This document shows positions 6,401 through 13,871 of a stretch of 13,871 nucleotides of DNA, one piece after another. The notes under the pieces were generated by a model. That model was not told the origin of the DNA. It made no database searches and worked only from the letters and a program-made list of their open reading frames with translations. The position numbers and the translations under genes were made by a program. Source of the DNA: Kiloniellales bacterium (GTDB lineage Bacteria; Pseudomonadota; Alphaproteobacteria; Kiloniellales; JAKSDN01); NCBI GenBank assembly GCA_022360075.1, contig JAKSDN010000531.1, positions 1 through 13,871 on the forward strand, in the 5' to 3' direction. The number at the start of each line of letters is the position of its first letter. Positions within the stretch are counted from its first letter, which is position 1.

Positions 6401-6888
6401 GCGCCGACTTTTTCGTTACGCGGGCCGGCCACGGCCGGCGCCGGCGAAGCCGCTACACGCCGATGAGCGAGATCAACGTGACGCCCTTCGTCGACGTCAT
6501 GCTGGTGCTGCTGATCGTGTTCATGGTGACCGCCCCGCTGCTGACGGTCGGCGTGCCGATCGACCTGCCGAAGACCAAGGCCCAGGCCCTGAGCAGTCCG
6601 GAAGAGCCCCTGGTGATCTCGATCGACTCCGAGGGCATGATCTTCGTCCAGGACACCTCGGTCGAGCTGGTCAACGTGGTGCCGCGCCTCGTGGCGATCA
6701 CCGAGAACAAGCCGGACACGCGGATCTACGTGCGCGGCGACCGCGCGGTGCACTACGGCCGCATCATGGAAGTTATGGGCCGCGTGAACTCGGCCGGCTT
6801 CACCAGGGTCGCGCTGATCGCCGAGTTGCCGCGGGAGGCGCCGGCGTCGAATGGGCAAACGGGGGCGGACGCGGAGGAGCGCGGCTGA
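6397..6888 (+). CDS. tolR: Tol-Pal motor protein TolR (ExbD family)
   Basis: TolR is the proton-path partner of TolQ. The 163-residue protein has a basic cytoplasmic N-terminus (RRRRSRY, 14-20) and the signature [25 protein letters not shown] (23-47), in which Asp33 is the essential protonatable residue (Asp23 in E. coli). One membrane helix spans about 32-52. The periplasmic domain follows, including the canonical [45 protein letters not shown] short acidic and Gln/Asn-containing tail (150-163) extends past the family core. ATG 6397 lies in the ATGA overlap with tolQ. The end of the gene overlaps the proposed tolA start by 38 bases. Confidence 0.97.
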   Translation: MSADFFVTRAGHGRRRRSRYTPMSEINVTPFVDVMLVLLIVFMVTAPLLTVGVPIDLPKTKAQALSSPEEPLVISIDSEGMIFVQDTSVELVNVVPRLVAITENKPDTRIYVRGDRAVHYGRIMEVMGRVNSAGFTRVALIAELPREAPASNGQTGADAEERG

Positions 6889-7930
6889 GATCATGCCTGT
6901 GGGCGCGGTCCTTTCCGCCCTTTTGCACGCGTCGGTCATCGTGATCGTCGTCTTCGGCTTGCCGCATTTCGATGAGCCGCCGGAATTCGTGCCGCCGATC
7001 CCTGTCGAGGTGGTGATCGAGGATCCCGTGCCGGAGGCCGAGGTCGCGCCGGAGCCGCCACCCAGCCCGGAGCCCGAACCCGAGAAGCTGGCGGAGCCGG
7101 AGCCCGAGCCGGAAACAGTGCCTGAGCCGGAGCCGGCCCCCCAGATCGCCGCCCTGCCGCTCCCCCGCCCCGAGCGGCCCGCCGAGCCGGAGCCGGAGCC
7201 CGAGACCGAGGTCGAGCAGCAGGAGGCGCCGCAGGCCGAAGAGGAGCCGGTGGTCGAGGCCGCGCCCGAGCCGGAGCCGGCGCCATCGCTCGAGACCCCG
7301 CCCGAGCCGGAGGCACAGCCCGAGCCCGAGCCGGAGACCGCGTCCGAGCCGGAACCGGAGAAGGAGCCCGAGGTGGAGAGCGCGCCGGAACCGGAGGTCG
7401 CCGAGGAACGGTCGGAGGAGCTAACCCCGCCCGCGCCGCGGCGGCGGCCGAAGGTCGACGTCGCCCAGGTCGAGCCGGAGAAGGAGGAGCCGGCACCCCA
7501 GGTCGATCGCCTGACCTCGATCCTGCGCAATGTCGAAAAGCTGAAAGACGAGCCGGCGCCGGCCACGCGGCAGAACGCCGAGCTGCCGACGCCCCGCTCC
7601 CAGCGTCAGCCCAGCCAGCTCGAGGTCAACGAGATGGTGCGCGAGATTCAGAAACAGATGGCCGCCTGCTGGCGGGTCGAGCCGGGTGCGCGCGACGCTC
7701 AGGACCTGGTCGTGACGATCCACGTCAACCTCAATCCCGACGGCTCGGTGCGGGTCGCCAAGATCACCGATTCCCAGCGTATGCTGTCGGACGATTTCTT
7801 CCGCAGCGCCGCCGAGAACGCGCGGCGCGCCATACTTCGCTGCAGCCCCTTCACGCTCCCGCCGAAGAAGTTCGACATCTGGCGAGAGATGGTCTTGAAC
7901 TTCAATCCGCGTCAGATGTTCGGCGGTTAG
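6851..7930 (+). CDS. tolA: Tol-Pal spanning protein TolA with Pro-Glu-rich central domain
   Basis: TolA links the TolQR motor to Pal and TolB at the outer membrane. The protein has 359 residues. A short basic N-terminus (KRGRTRR) precedes one membrane helix (about 18-37, with the [13 protein letters not shown] stretch). Next comes a long Pro-Glu-rich region (about 40-210) dominated by EPEPE and PEPE words. A Gln/Arg linker leads to the C-terminal TolA/TonB-like domain (256-359: [45 protein letters not shown]), with Cys273 and Cys331 as possible disulfide partners. The central domain differs from the Ala/Lys helix of E. coli TolA and looks extended, as in TonB. The start may be ATG 6851 (GGGAGG 12 bases upstream, 38-base overlap with tolR) or ATG 6893, five bases after the tolR stop. 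Confidence 0.93.
   Translation: MGKRGRTRRSAAEIMPVGAVLSALLHASVIVIVVFGLPHFDEPPEFVPPIPVEVVIEDPVPEAEVAPEPPPSPEPEPEKLAEPEPEPETVPEPEPAPQIAALPLPRPERPAEPEPEPETEVEQQEAPQAEEEPVVEAAPEPEPAPSLETPPEPEAQPEPEPETASEPEPEKEPEVESAPEPEVAEERSEELTPPAPRRRPKVDVAQVEPEKEEPAPQVDRLTSILRNVEKLKDEPAPATRQNAELPTPRSQRQPSQLEVNEMVREIQKQMAACWRVEPGARDAQDLVVTIHVNLNPDGSVRVAKITDSQRMLSDDFFRSAAENARRAILRCSPFTLPPKKFDIWREMVLNFNPRQMFGG
7045..7400 (+). repeat. Degenerate GAGCCGGAGCC-type repeat region in tolA
   Basis: The stretch is dense in six-base words GAGCCG/GAGCCC and their variants, encoding alternating Glu and Pro. The copies are imperfect and use mixed GAG/GAA and CCG/CCC/CCA codons, so the pattern is kept at protein level rather than being a fresh DNA expansion. 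The opposite strand reads Gly-Ser repeats, which explains a long but spurious antisense frame. Confidence 0.7.
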
Positions 7931-7982
7931 GGGCTGGTGTCGGTCGAGAAGCGTCGGTGAACGAAAGGCAGTTGGTTTGGCC

Positions 7983-9359
7983 ATGACAAGAAACGAAGGA
8001 TCCAGAAGCAGGAAGGCGGACTTGGAGGCGAGAAGGGCCGGCCCGGTTCTGGCCGTCTTCGGTCTGATCGCTCTCTTCACGGCGTTGGGCCAGCAAGCCC
8101 GCGCCCAGCTCGCCGTCGACATCACGCAGGGTTTCGTCGAGCCCCTGCCGGTCGCGGTCACCGAGTTCGTCGGCGAAACGCCGGACGAGGAGAAGACGGG
8201 ACGCGACATCGCCCAGGTGATCGGCGCGGATCTCGAGCGCTCCGGCCTGTTCCGTCCGATCGATCCGGGTGCCTTCATCCAGGACGCGATAAGCCTCAAG
8301 ACCGGGCCGCGCTTCGGCGACTGGCGGCTGATCAACGCGCAGGCCCTGGTGCAGGGCTCGCTCGAGATGCAGGCCGACGGGCGGCTGCGCGTCGAGTTCC
8401 GGCTGTGGGACGTCTTCGCCGAGCAGCAGATGACCGGCTTGGCCTACTTCACGCCGCCGAGCAACTGGCGCCGCGTCGCGCACATCATCGCCGATGCGAT
8501 CTACAAGCGCCTGACCGGAGAGGACGGCTATTTCGACACGCGCATCGTCTATGTGGCGGAAAACGGGCCGCAGAACCGGCGGGTCAAGCGCCTCGCCATC
8601 ATGGATCAGGACGGCGCCAACCACCGCTTCCTGACCGACGGCGGGGATCTTGTCCTCACGCCCCGCTTCTCGCCGACCTCCCAGGAGATCACATATTTGT
8701 CTTACATCGGCGGAACGCCGCGGGTGTATCTCTTCAACCTGACAACCGGGCAGCAGGAGGTGCTGGGAGACTTCCCGGGCATGACCTTCGCGCCGCGCTT
8801 CTCGCCGGACGGCAACCGGGTCGTTCTGAGTTCGGCCAACTCGGGCAACTCCGAGATCTACGATATGGACCTGCGGACCCGAAAGGTATCGCGGCTGACC
8901 AACCACCCGTCGATCGACACCTCGCCCGCCTATGCGCCCGATGGCCGTCAGATCGTCTTCAACTCGGACCGCGGGGGCAGTCAGCAGCTCTACGTCATGA
9001 ATGCCGATGGCAGCAACGTGCACCGCATCAGCTTCAACAAAGGACGCTACGCCACGCCGGTCTGGTCGCCGCGCGGCGACCTCATCGCCTTCACCCGCAT
9101 TCACTCAGGACAGTTCTACATCGGCGTCATGCGCCCGGACGGCAGCGGCGAACGCATGCTGGCCAATGGCTTCCTTGTCGAAAGCCCGACCTGGGCGCCG
9201 AACGGCCGCGTGCTCTCCTTCTTCAGGCAGGATCGCGCCGACAGCCGAGGTCAGGTGACGAGCAAGGTCTACACGATCGATCTCACGGGCTACAACGAGC
9301 GCCAGCTCGTCACCCCGATCGACGGCTCGGACCCGGCCTGGTCCCCCTTGATTCCTTAA
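7983..9359 (+). CDS. tolB: Periplasmic Tol-Pal protein TolB
   Basis: TolB is a soluble periplasmic protein that binds Pal and is released by TolA, making Pal mobile during constriction. About 458 residues. A long basic n-region precedes a hydrophobic core ([14 protein letters not shown]) and a signal-peptidase site after ARA (about residue 41), giving a mature N-terminus QLAVDITQG. The N-terminal alpha/beta domain (to about 170) includes [15 protein letters not shown] and [10 protein letters not shown]. Then comes a beta-propeller whose blades repeat the pattern [12 protein letters not shown] / [16 protein letters not shown] / [14 protein letters not shown] / [14 protein letters not shown] / PAWSP. 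The start is ATG 7983; an in-frame TTG two codons earlier (7977) is better spaced from AAAGG (7964-7968) and cannot be excluded. A 52-base gap separates it from tolA. Confidence 0.96.
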   Translation: MTRNEGSRSRKADLEARRAGPVLAVFGLIALFTALGQQARAQLAVDITQGFVEPLPVAVTEFVGETPDEEKTGRDIAQVIGADLERSGLFRPIDPGAFIQDAISLKTGPRFGDWRLINAQALVQGSLEMQADGRLRVEFRLWDVFAEQQMTGLAYFTPPSNWRRVAHIIADAIYKRLTGEDGYFDTRIVYVAENGPQNRRVKRLAIMDQDGANHRFLTDGGDLVLTPRFSPTSQEITYLSYIGGTPRVYLFNLTTGQQEVLGDFPGMTFAPRFSPDGNRVVLSSANSGNSEIYDMDLRTRKVSRLTNHPSIDTSPAYAPDGRQIVFNSDRGGSQQLYVMNADGSNVHRISFNKGRYATPVWSPRGDLIAFTRIHSGQFYIGVMRPDGSGERMLANGFLVESPTWAPNGRVLSFFRQDRADSRGQVTSKVYTIDLTGYNERQLVTPIDGSDPAWSPLIP

Positions 9360-9506
9360 GAATCGCTGACTATGTTGCGGACACCATCAAAGGGACATGG
9401 CCGAACTTCGGGGGAATTTTTCGGCTTTACTCGGCAGTACTTGCCGGAAACTCCCTTCACTTCTCTCAAATCAACCTTCCGGGGATGTTGCGGGATGGGA
9501 AACATC

Positions 9507-10031
9507 ATGCCTACGAAGTTGCTCTCTCTGATCGCTGCGGCTGCACTGCTCGCGGCCTGCAGCTCTGATCCCGAAACCACGGGAGACACGACCGGCGCCG
9601 GCGCTACGGCCTCGACGGGCACCACGGGTGCCGGCACCCAGGGCGTGACGAGCCAGGCGGTTGCCGGGCCGGCGGCCGGCTCACAAGAGGACCTGCTGGT
9701 CAATGTCGGCGACCGGGTGTTCTTCGGCTACGACCGCAGCGACTTGAGCGCGGCCGCGCAGGGCACGGTCGAGACGCTGGCGGCCTGGCTGAATACCTAT
9801 CCGCAGGTGACCGTCACCGTCGAGGGCCATGCCGACGAGCGCGGCACGCGCGACTACAACTTGGCCTTGGGCGAGCGCCGCGCGAACGCGGTGCGCGATT
9901 TCCTGGTCGCGCTCGGCGTCGATCCCAATCGGATGAGCACCATCAGCTACGGCAAGGAGCGCCCCGCCGTGCTCGGCTCGAACGAGGAGGCCTGGGCGCA
10001 GAACCGGCGCGGCGTCTTCGTGGTCAACTGA
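9507..10031 (+). CDS. pal: Peptidoglycan-associated outer-membrane lipoprotein Pal
   Basis: Pal anchors the outer membrane to peptidoglycan and is the outer-membrane end of the Tol-Pal system. With start ATG 9507 the protein has 174 residues. A lipoprotein signal MPTKLLSLIAAAALLAAC ends in the lipobox LAAC with Cys18 as the lipidated residue. A Thr/Gly/Ala-rich flexible linker runs to about residue 55. The OmpA-like domain follows: VFFGYDRSDLS, VTVEGHADERGTRDYNLALGERRANAVRDF (the peptidoglycan diaminopimelate-binding Asp and Arg lie in this stretch), and ISYGKERPAVLGSNEEAWAQNRRGVFVV at the C-terminus. ATG 9495 (adding MGNI) is possible; the frame is open to 9372, but starts there would bury the signal peptide. 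A 147-base gap after tolB may hold a separate promoter, though none is clear. Confidence 0.95.
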   Translation: MPTKLLSLIAAAALLAACSSDPETTGDTTGAGATASTGTTGAGTQGVTSQAVAGPAAGSQEDLLVNVGDRVFFGYDRSDLSAAAQGTVETLAAWLNTYPQVTVTVEGHADERGTRDYNLALGERRANAVRDFLVALGVDPNRMSTISYGKERPAVLGSNEEAWAQNRRGVFVVN

Positions 10032-10048
10032 GCTAACAAGCGGCGGTC

Positions 10049-10070
10049 CCCGCTCGACGCCGCCAGCGGG
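10049..10070 (+). other. GC-rich stem-loop after pal
   Basis: CCCGCT (10049-10054) pairs with AGCGGG (10065-10070) around a 10-base loop, 18 bases after the pal stop. GGCGG (10042-10046) with CCGCC (10060-10064) is a competing pairing. There is no T-run after it, so it may act as an mRNA 3'-end stabiliser or processing site rather than a terminator. Confidence 0.35.
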
Positions 10071-10147
10071 TGTCATATTTCCGTCAAGCTTGGTCTTTAG
10101 GTAGGATGGCCAGGCAGAACCGCCCCGTAGCAGGGGAGTCGGAACAG

Positions 10148-11287
10148 ATGTCCGCAATCTCCGTCACACGCCCCTTCAGGCCTAAAGGCCGAATGCGCCG
10201 CTTCGCCGGTGCCTGCACGCTTGCGCTCGCGCTGATCCCGTTCGGCCTTTCGGAGGCTTTCGCACAGGATCTCCGGTCGCGGGTGGAGCGACTGCAGCAG
10301 GAGCTTCAGACGCTGCAGCGCGCGGTCTACGGCGGTCGCACCGGCAGCGCGTCTCAGGGTGGCGCGGCCGGCGGCGATCTGAACCGGCCCCAGGCCGCCC
10401 GCATCGAGCTTCGTCTCAACCAGCTCGAAACCGAGATCCGCAGCCTGACCGGTCAAGTCGAGGAGCTGACCTTCAACCTCGATCGCATGAGCCAGCGTTT
10501 CGAAGGCTTCGTGGTCACCGTCGATCAGCGTCTGCAGCGCCTGGAGCGGCCACCGGCGGCGACGCTCGGCGCGGCCGAGCCGCAGGCCGGCACGTTGGCG
10601 GGCCAAGTGTTGGGGGCGGGCCAAGCGTCGTCGGCGAGCCAAGCGTCGTCGGCGGGCCAGGCGCCAGCCTTGGGCCAGCAGATCCCGCAAGCCACGCAGC
10701 CGCAAGCCCAGAGCGGCGTTGTTTCTCAGCCGGCGACGTTCGACAGGGGCCCAAAGGTCATCGGCGCGGTGCCGGCAGCCAATCTCGAGACGCTGCGCCA
10801 AAGGGCCGCGCAGGGAACCCAAACGAGCGCGTCGTCATCGTCGCCCACGGCGGCGAGCCCTCAGCAGGGCCAAGTCGCTGCCGCGGCGACCCAGGAATTC
10901 GCCTCGCCGCAAGCGCAATACGACCATGCCTTCGGGCTGCTCAGCCAGGCCAACTATCCGGCCGCCGAATCGGCCCTGGCCTCGTTCCTCGAACGCTATC
11001 CGAGCGATCCCTTGGCCGGCAACGCGAAGTACTGGCTGGGCGAGACCCACTACGTCAGGGGGCAGTATCGCGAGGCGGCGGTGACCTTCGCCGAGGGCTA
11101 TCAGAGCTATCCGAACAGCACCAAGGCGCCGGACAACTTGCTGAAGCTGGGTAAGTCGCTTTCGGCATTGGGTCAGACCCAGGATGCCTGCGGGACCCTG
11201 GCCGAGCTGTTGAGCCGCTACGCCGGCGCCGCACCCACCATCCTGCAGCAAGCCAAGCTCGAGCGGCAGAAGCTTTCTTGCCCCTGA
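10148..11287 (+). CDS. cpoB: Cell division coordinator CpoB (YbgF), TPR protein
   Basis: In E. coli CpoB links Tol-Pal activity to PBP1B-LpoB so that peptidoglycan synthesis and outer-membrane constriction proceed together. The protein has 379 residues. The signal peptide has basic RMRR and hydrophobic LALALIPFGL and is cut after AFA at about residue 39, leaving QDLRSRVERLQQELQ. Coiled-coil segments (about 42-60 and 80-135) match the N-terminal trimerisation region. A Gln/Ala/Ser-rich linker (about 140-250) contains a six-residue repeat. The C-terminal TPR domain (about 252-379) has YDHAFGLLSQANYPAAESALASFLERYP and NAKYWLGETHYVRGQYREAA. I chose ATG 10148, ten bases after GGGGAG; ATG 10193 gives a more compact signal peptide and is a real alternative. 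The gene overlaps tilS by ten bases if tilS begins at TTG 11278. Confidence 0.93.
   Translation: MSAISVTRPFRPKGRMRRFAGACTLALALIPFGLSEAFAQDLRSRVERLQQELQTLQRAVYGGRTGSASQGGAAGGDLNRPQAARIELRLNQLETEIRSLTGQVEELTFNLDRMSQRFEGFVVTVDQRLQRLERPPAATLGAAEPQAGTLAGQVLGAGQASSASQASSAGQAPALGQQIPQATQPQAQSGVVSQPATFDRGPKVIGAVPAANLETLRQRAAQGTQTSASSSSPTAASPQQGQVAAAATQEFASPQAQYDHAFGLLSQANYPAAESALASFLERYPSDPLAGNAKYWLGETHYVRGQYREAAVTFAEGYQSYPNSTKAPDNLLKLGKSLSALGQTQDACGTLAELLSRYAGAAPTILQQAKLERQKLSCP
10603..10674 (+). repeat. 18-bp tandem repeat in the cpoB linker
   Basis: Four consecutive 18-base units (10603, 10621, 10639, 10657) begin CCAAG/CCAGG and end GGCGGG, GGCGAG or TTGGG. The middle two differ at one base (CCAAGCGTCGTCGGCGAG versus ...GGG); the outer two are degenerate. 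They encode QVLGAG-QASSAS-QASSAG-QAPALG in the flexible linker, so copy number can vary without breaking the frame. Confidence 0.8.
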
Positions 11288-12636
11288 GCCTGGAAGCCGC
11301 CGAGCGGAACGGTGACGGCAGGCCGTTCGGAGCGGCGGCTTTCGCCCGCCTCATGGAGAATCTGGGACCCTTCGAGCCGGCGCCGAGGCTGGCCGTCGGC
11401 GTCTCCGGCGGCGCCGACTCCCTGGCGCTCGCGCTGCTCCTCCAGGCCTGGGCGCGGGAGCGCGGCGGCGCCGTGACGGCGCTTACCGTCGACCACGGCC
11501 TGCGTCGGGGTTCGGGCGCCGAGGCGCGCCGGGTTGCCGCGATCATGGAGTCCCGGGGCGTCGTGCACCGCGTTCTGACGTGGCGCGGGCCCAAGCCCCA
11601 AGCGAACCGCCAAGCCGCTGCGCGCGAGGCCCGCTTTGGTTTGATGACGGCATGGTGCGGGCGAAAAGGCGTGCTGCACCTGGCCTTGGCCCATCATCTG
11701 GAGGATCAGGCGGAGACGCTGATGCTGCGCCTGGCCCGGGGCAGCGGGCTGGACGGCCTGGCGGCCATGGCGCCGGTCGTGGAGACGTCGGAGCTGCGCC
11801 TGCTTCGGCCCCTGCTTTCCGTCCCGAAGGCGCGCCTCGTCGCCTTCCTGCGGGCCCTGGGCCAGCCCTGGACCGAGGACCCGAGCAATCGAGACGAAGG
11901 CTTCGCGCGCGTGCGCATGCGTGCCCTGATGCCGGTCCTGGCCCGCGAAGGGGCGAGCGCCCCGCGGCTGGCCGCGGCGGCCGGTCACCTGGGCCGATCG
12001 CGCCAGGCGGTCGAGCAAGGCGTCGCCGCGCTCCTGGCTCGTAGCGTGGGCCTGCACCCGGCCGGTCATGCCTGGCTCGAGGTCGGTCCGCTCATCGCCG
12101 CGCCGGAGGAAATCAGCCTGCGCGCCTTGTCTCGGCTGCTGATGACGGTCGGCGGCAGCGCCTATCCGCCCCGCCTGGAGCGCTTGCGGCGGCTCTTCGG
12201 GCGCCTGAAAGAGGGGCCGGAACGGGCCGCGACCCTGGGCGGCTGCCGCATCCTGCCCCGCCACGGAAAGTTGTTGGTCGTCCGCGAGCCGGCGGCCGTG
12301 CCCGAGATCGAGATCGCTTGCGGGGAGCAACGGCATTGGGACGGCCGCTTCCGCATCGCCGTGGCGCGGCCGAGCGGGGTGCGGCCGGCGTCGTTCCGCC
12401 TGGGGCCCCTGGGCGCCGCCGGCTGGGCCGAAATCAAGGCACGAGGCGCCGCCGTCGAGGCGGCCGGCTGGCCCGCGGCCGCCCGCGCGGTTTGCCCCGC
12501 CTTGCGCGACGGCCGCGGCCTTGCTGCGGTGCCGTCGCTCGGTTTTTGGCGGAGTGCGGCCATCCGGCGGCGTGTAAGATTCTGTCGTTTCGCCCCGTTA
12601 ACCACACTTGCGCCCGCCGGATTCACAGTTGCTTAG
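11278..12636 (+). CDS. tilS: tRNA(Ile)-lysidine synthetase TilS
   Basis: TilS adds lysine to C34 of tRNA-Ile(CAU) using ATP, changing both codon reading (AUA) and aminoacylation. The 452-residue reading frame contains the PP-loop SGGADS (43-48), the VDHGLRRGSGAEARR segment, the AREARFGLM stretch, and HHLEDQAETLMLRLARGSGLDGL. The family block RPLLSVPKARLVAFL is followed by DPSNRDEGFARVRMR, and a divergent C-terminal half ends in an Arg/Phe-rich tail. The start is uncertain: TTG 11278 overlaps the end of cpoB by ten bases and keeps the segment AAAFARLMENLGPFEP, which I recall as common in alphaproteobacterial TilS. ATG 11353 would place the PP-loop at residue 18, as in shorter family members. 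Neither has a strong ribosome site. It is probably expressed with cpoB. Confidence 0.93.
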   Translation: MPLSLEAAERNGDGRPFGAAAFARLMENLGPFEPAPRLAVGVSGGADSLALALLLQAWARERGGAVTALTVDHGLRRGSGAEARRVAAIMESRGVVHRVLTWRGPKPQANRQAAAREARFGLMTAWCGRKGVLHLALAHHLEDQAETLMLRLARGSGLDGLAAMAPVVETSELRLLRPLLSVPKARLVAFLRALGQPWTEDPSNRDEGFARVRMRALMPVLAREGASAPRLAAAAGHLGRSRQAVEQGVAALLARSVGLHPAGHAWLEVGPLIAAPEEISLRALSRLLMTVGGSAYPPRLERLRRLFGRLKEGPERAATLGGCRILPRHGKLLVVREPAAVPEIEIACGEQRHWDGRFRIAVARPSGVRPASFRLGPLGAAGWAEIKARGAAVEAAGWPAAARAVCPALRDGRGLAAVPSLGFWRSAAIRRRVRFCRFAPLTTLAPAGFTVA

Positions 12637-12656
12637 ACGCGAAGGCACATTATCTC
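12629..12656 (+). promoter_or_regulatory. Possible promoter upstream of ftsH
   Basis: TTGCTT (12629-12634) and TATCTC (12651-12656) are separated by 16 bases, a moderate match to a housekeeping promoter spanning the tilS stop. It would leave a leader of about 100 bases before the ftsH GTG. A heat-shock sigma-factor box would be expected for ftsH, but I cannot identify one convincingly. Local A/T content rises here relative to the surroundings. Confidence 0.3.
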
Positions 12657-12744
12657 TAAACTACGCTCCGCAGGCTGCCGAAAGGCGGCCGGTTCGGGTT
12701 GACCGGGCGCGGGGCGGGATCAAGGGGACGAGGCCGACGGGAAC

Positions 12745-12753
12745 GAGAAGGAA
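12745..12753 (+). promoter_or_regulatory. Ribosome binding site deciding the GTG start of ftsH
   Basis: GAGAAGGAA, with the AAGGA core at 12748-12752, lies nine bases before GTG 12762. The nearer ATG at 12757 is out of frame and stops after two codons, so GTG is the start. Confidence 0.7.
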
Positions 12754-12761
12754 CGGATGCC

Positions 12762-13871
<1,110 letters not shown>

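Noticed and set aside
6319..7566. 415-codon - strand frame rich in Gly-Ser repeats
   Set aside because: This is the complement of the Glu-Pro codons of tolA; the repeat is explained by the + strand protein.
9400..9425. Terminator between tolB and pal (CCGAACTTCGG followed by a T-run)
   Set aside because: The stem has only four pairs with a three-base loop and the T-run is offset by several bases; too weak to call.
9372..9506. N-terminal extension of Pal from the upstream open frame
   Set aside because: It would put more than 40 polar residues ahead of the lipoprotein signal and lipobox, which is incompatible with export.
11218..12336. 372-codon - strand frame opposite tilS
   Set aside because: Antisense of a well-supported TilS; no family features, composition typical of a GC-rich shadow frame.

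Overview
The window is a GC-rich, gene-dense chromosomal segment. I read it as belonging to an alphaproteobacterium, probably of a Rhodospirillales-like lineage. The grounds are the gene order (6S RNA-fau-ymdB-like, yebC-ruvC-ruvA-ruvB-ybgC-tolQ-tolR-tolA-tolB-pal-cpoB-tilS-ftsH), the alphaproteobacterial flavour of the TolA and TilS sequences, and the strong third-position G/C bias. The genus cannot be fixed from the sequence alone. All genes but one lie on the + strand, and I see no mobile element, CRISPR array, tRNA, rRNA or defence system.

Layout. Positions 1-170 carry a 6S RNA whose 3' end runs into the start codon of fau (169-759). A YmdB-like metallophosphoesterase follows (781-1596). 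A small unrecognised acidic protein is encoded on the - strand (1634-1921). The 244-base divergent gap 1922-2165 holds inverted repeats and a leader hairpin. From 2166 a tightly packed + strand cluster begins: yebC, ruvC, ruvA, ruvB, ybgC, tolQ, tolR and tolA, joined by overlaps of 4 to 38 bases or gaps below 25 bases. It continues after somewhat larger gaps with tolB, pal, cpoB and tilS. ftsH starts at a GTG (12762) and runs off the right edge with 370 codons visible.

How the genes work together. RuvA, RuvB and RuvC branch-migrate and cut Holliday junctions. YebC is a translation or transcription factor that commonly travels with ruvC. TolQ, TolR, TolA, TolB, Pal and CpoB form the trans-envelope system that constricts the outer membrane during division and tunes peptidoglycan synthesis; YbgC is the thioesterase usually found at the head of that operon. 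TilS modifies the CAU anticodon of tRNA-Ile, and FtsH is the membrane AAA+ protease. Fau feeds 5-formyl-THF back into the folate pool.

This is essentially a conserved housekeeping region, and I do not find convincing evidence of a new multi-gene system. The points most worth a second look are the 6S RNA/fau overlap, the unknown - strand protein and the palindrome-rich intergenic region beside it. The in-frame 15- and 18-bp tandem repeats in ruvC, ruvB and cpoB also deserve attention; the one in ruvC ends directly at the ruvA ribosome-binding site.
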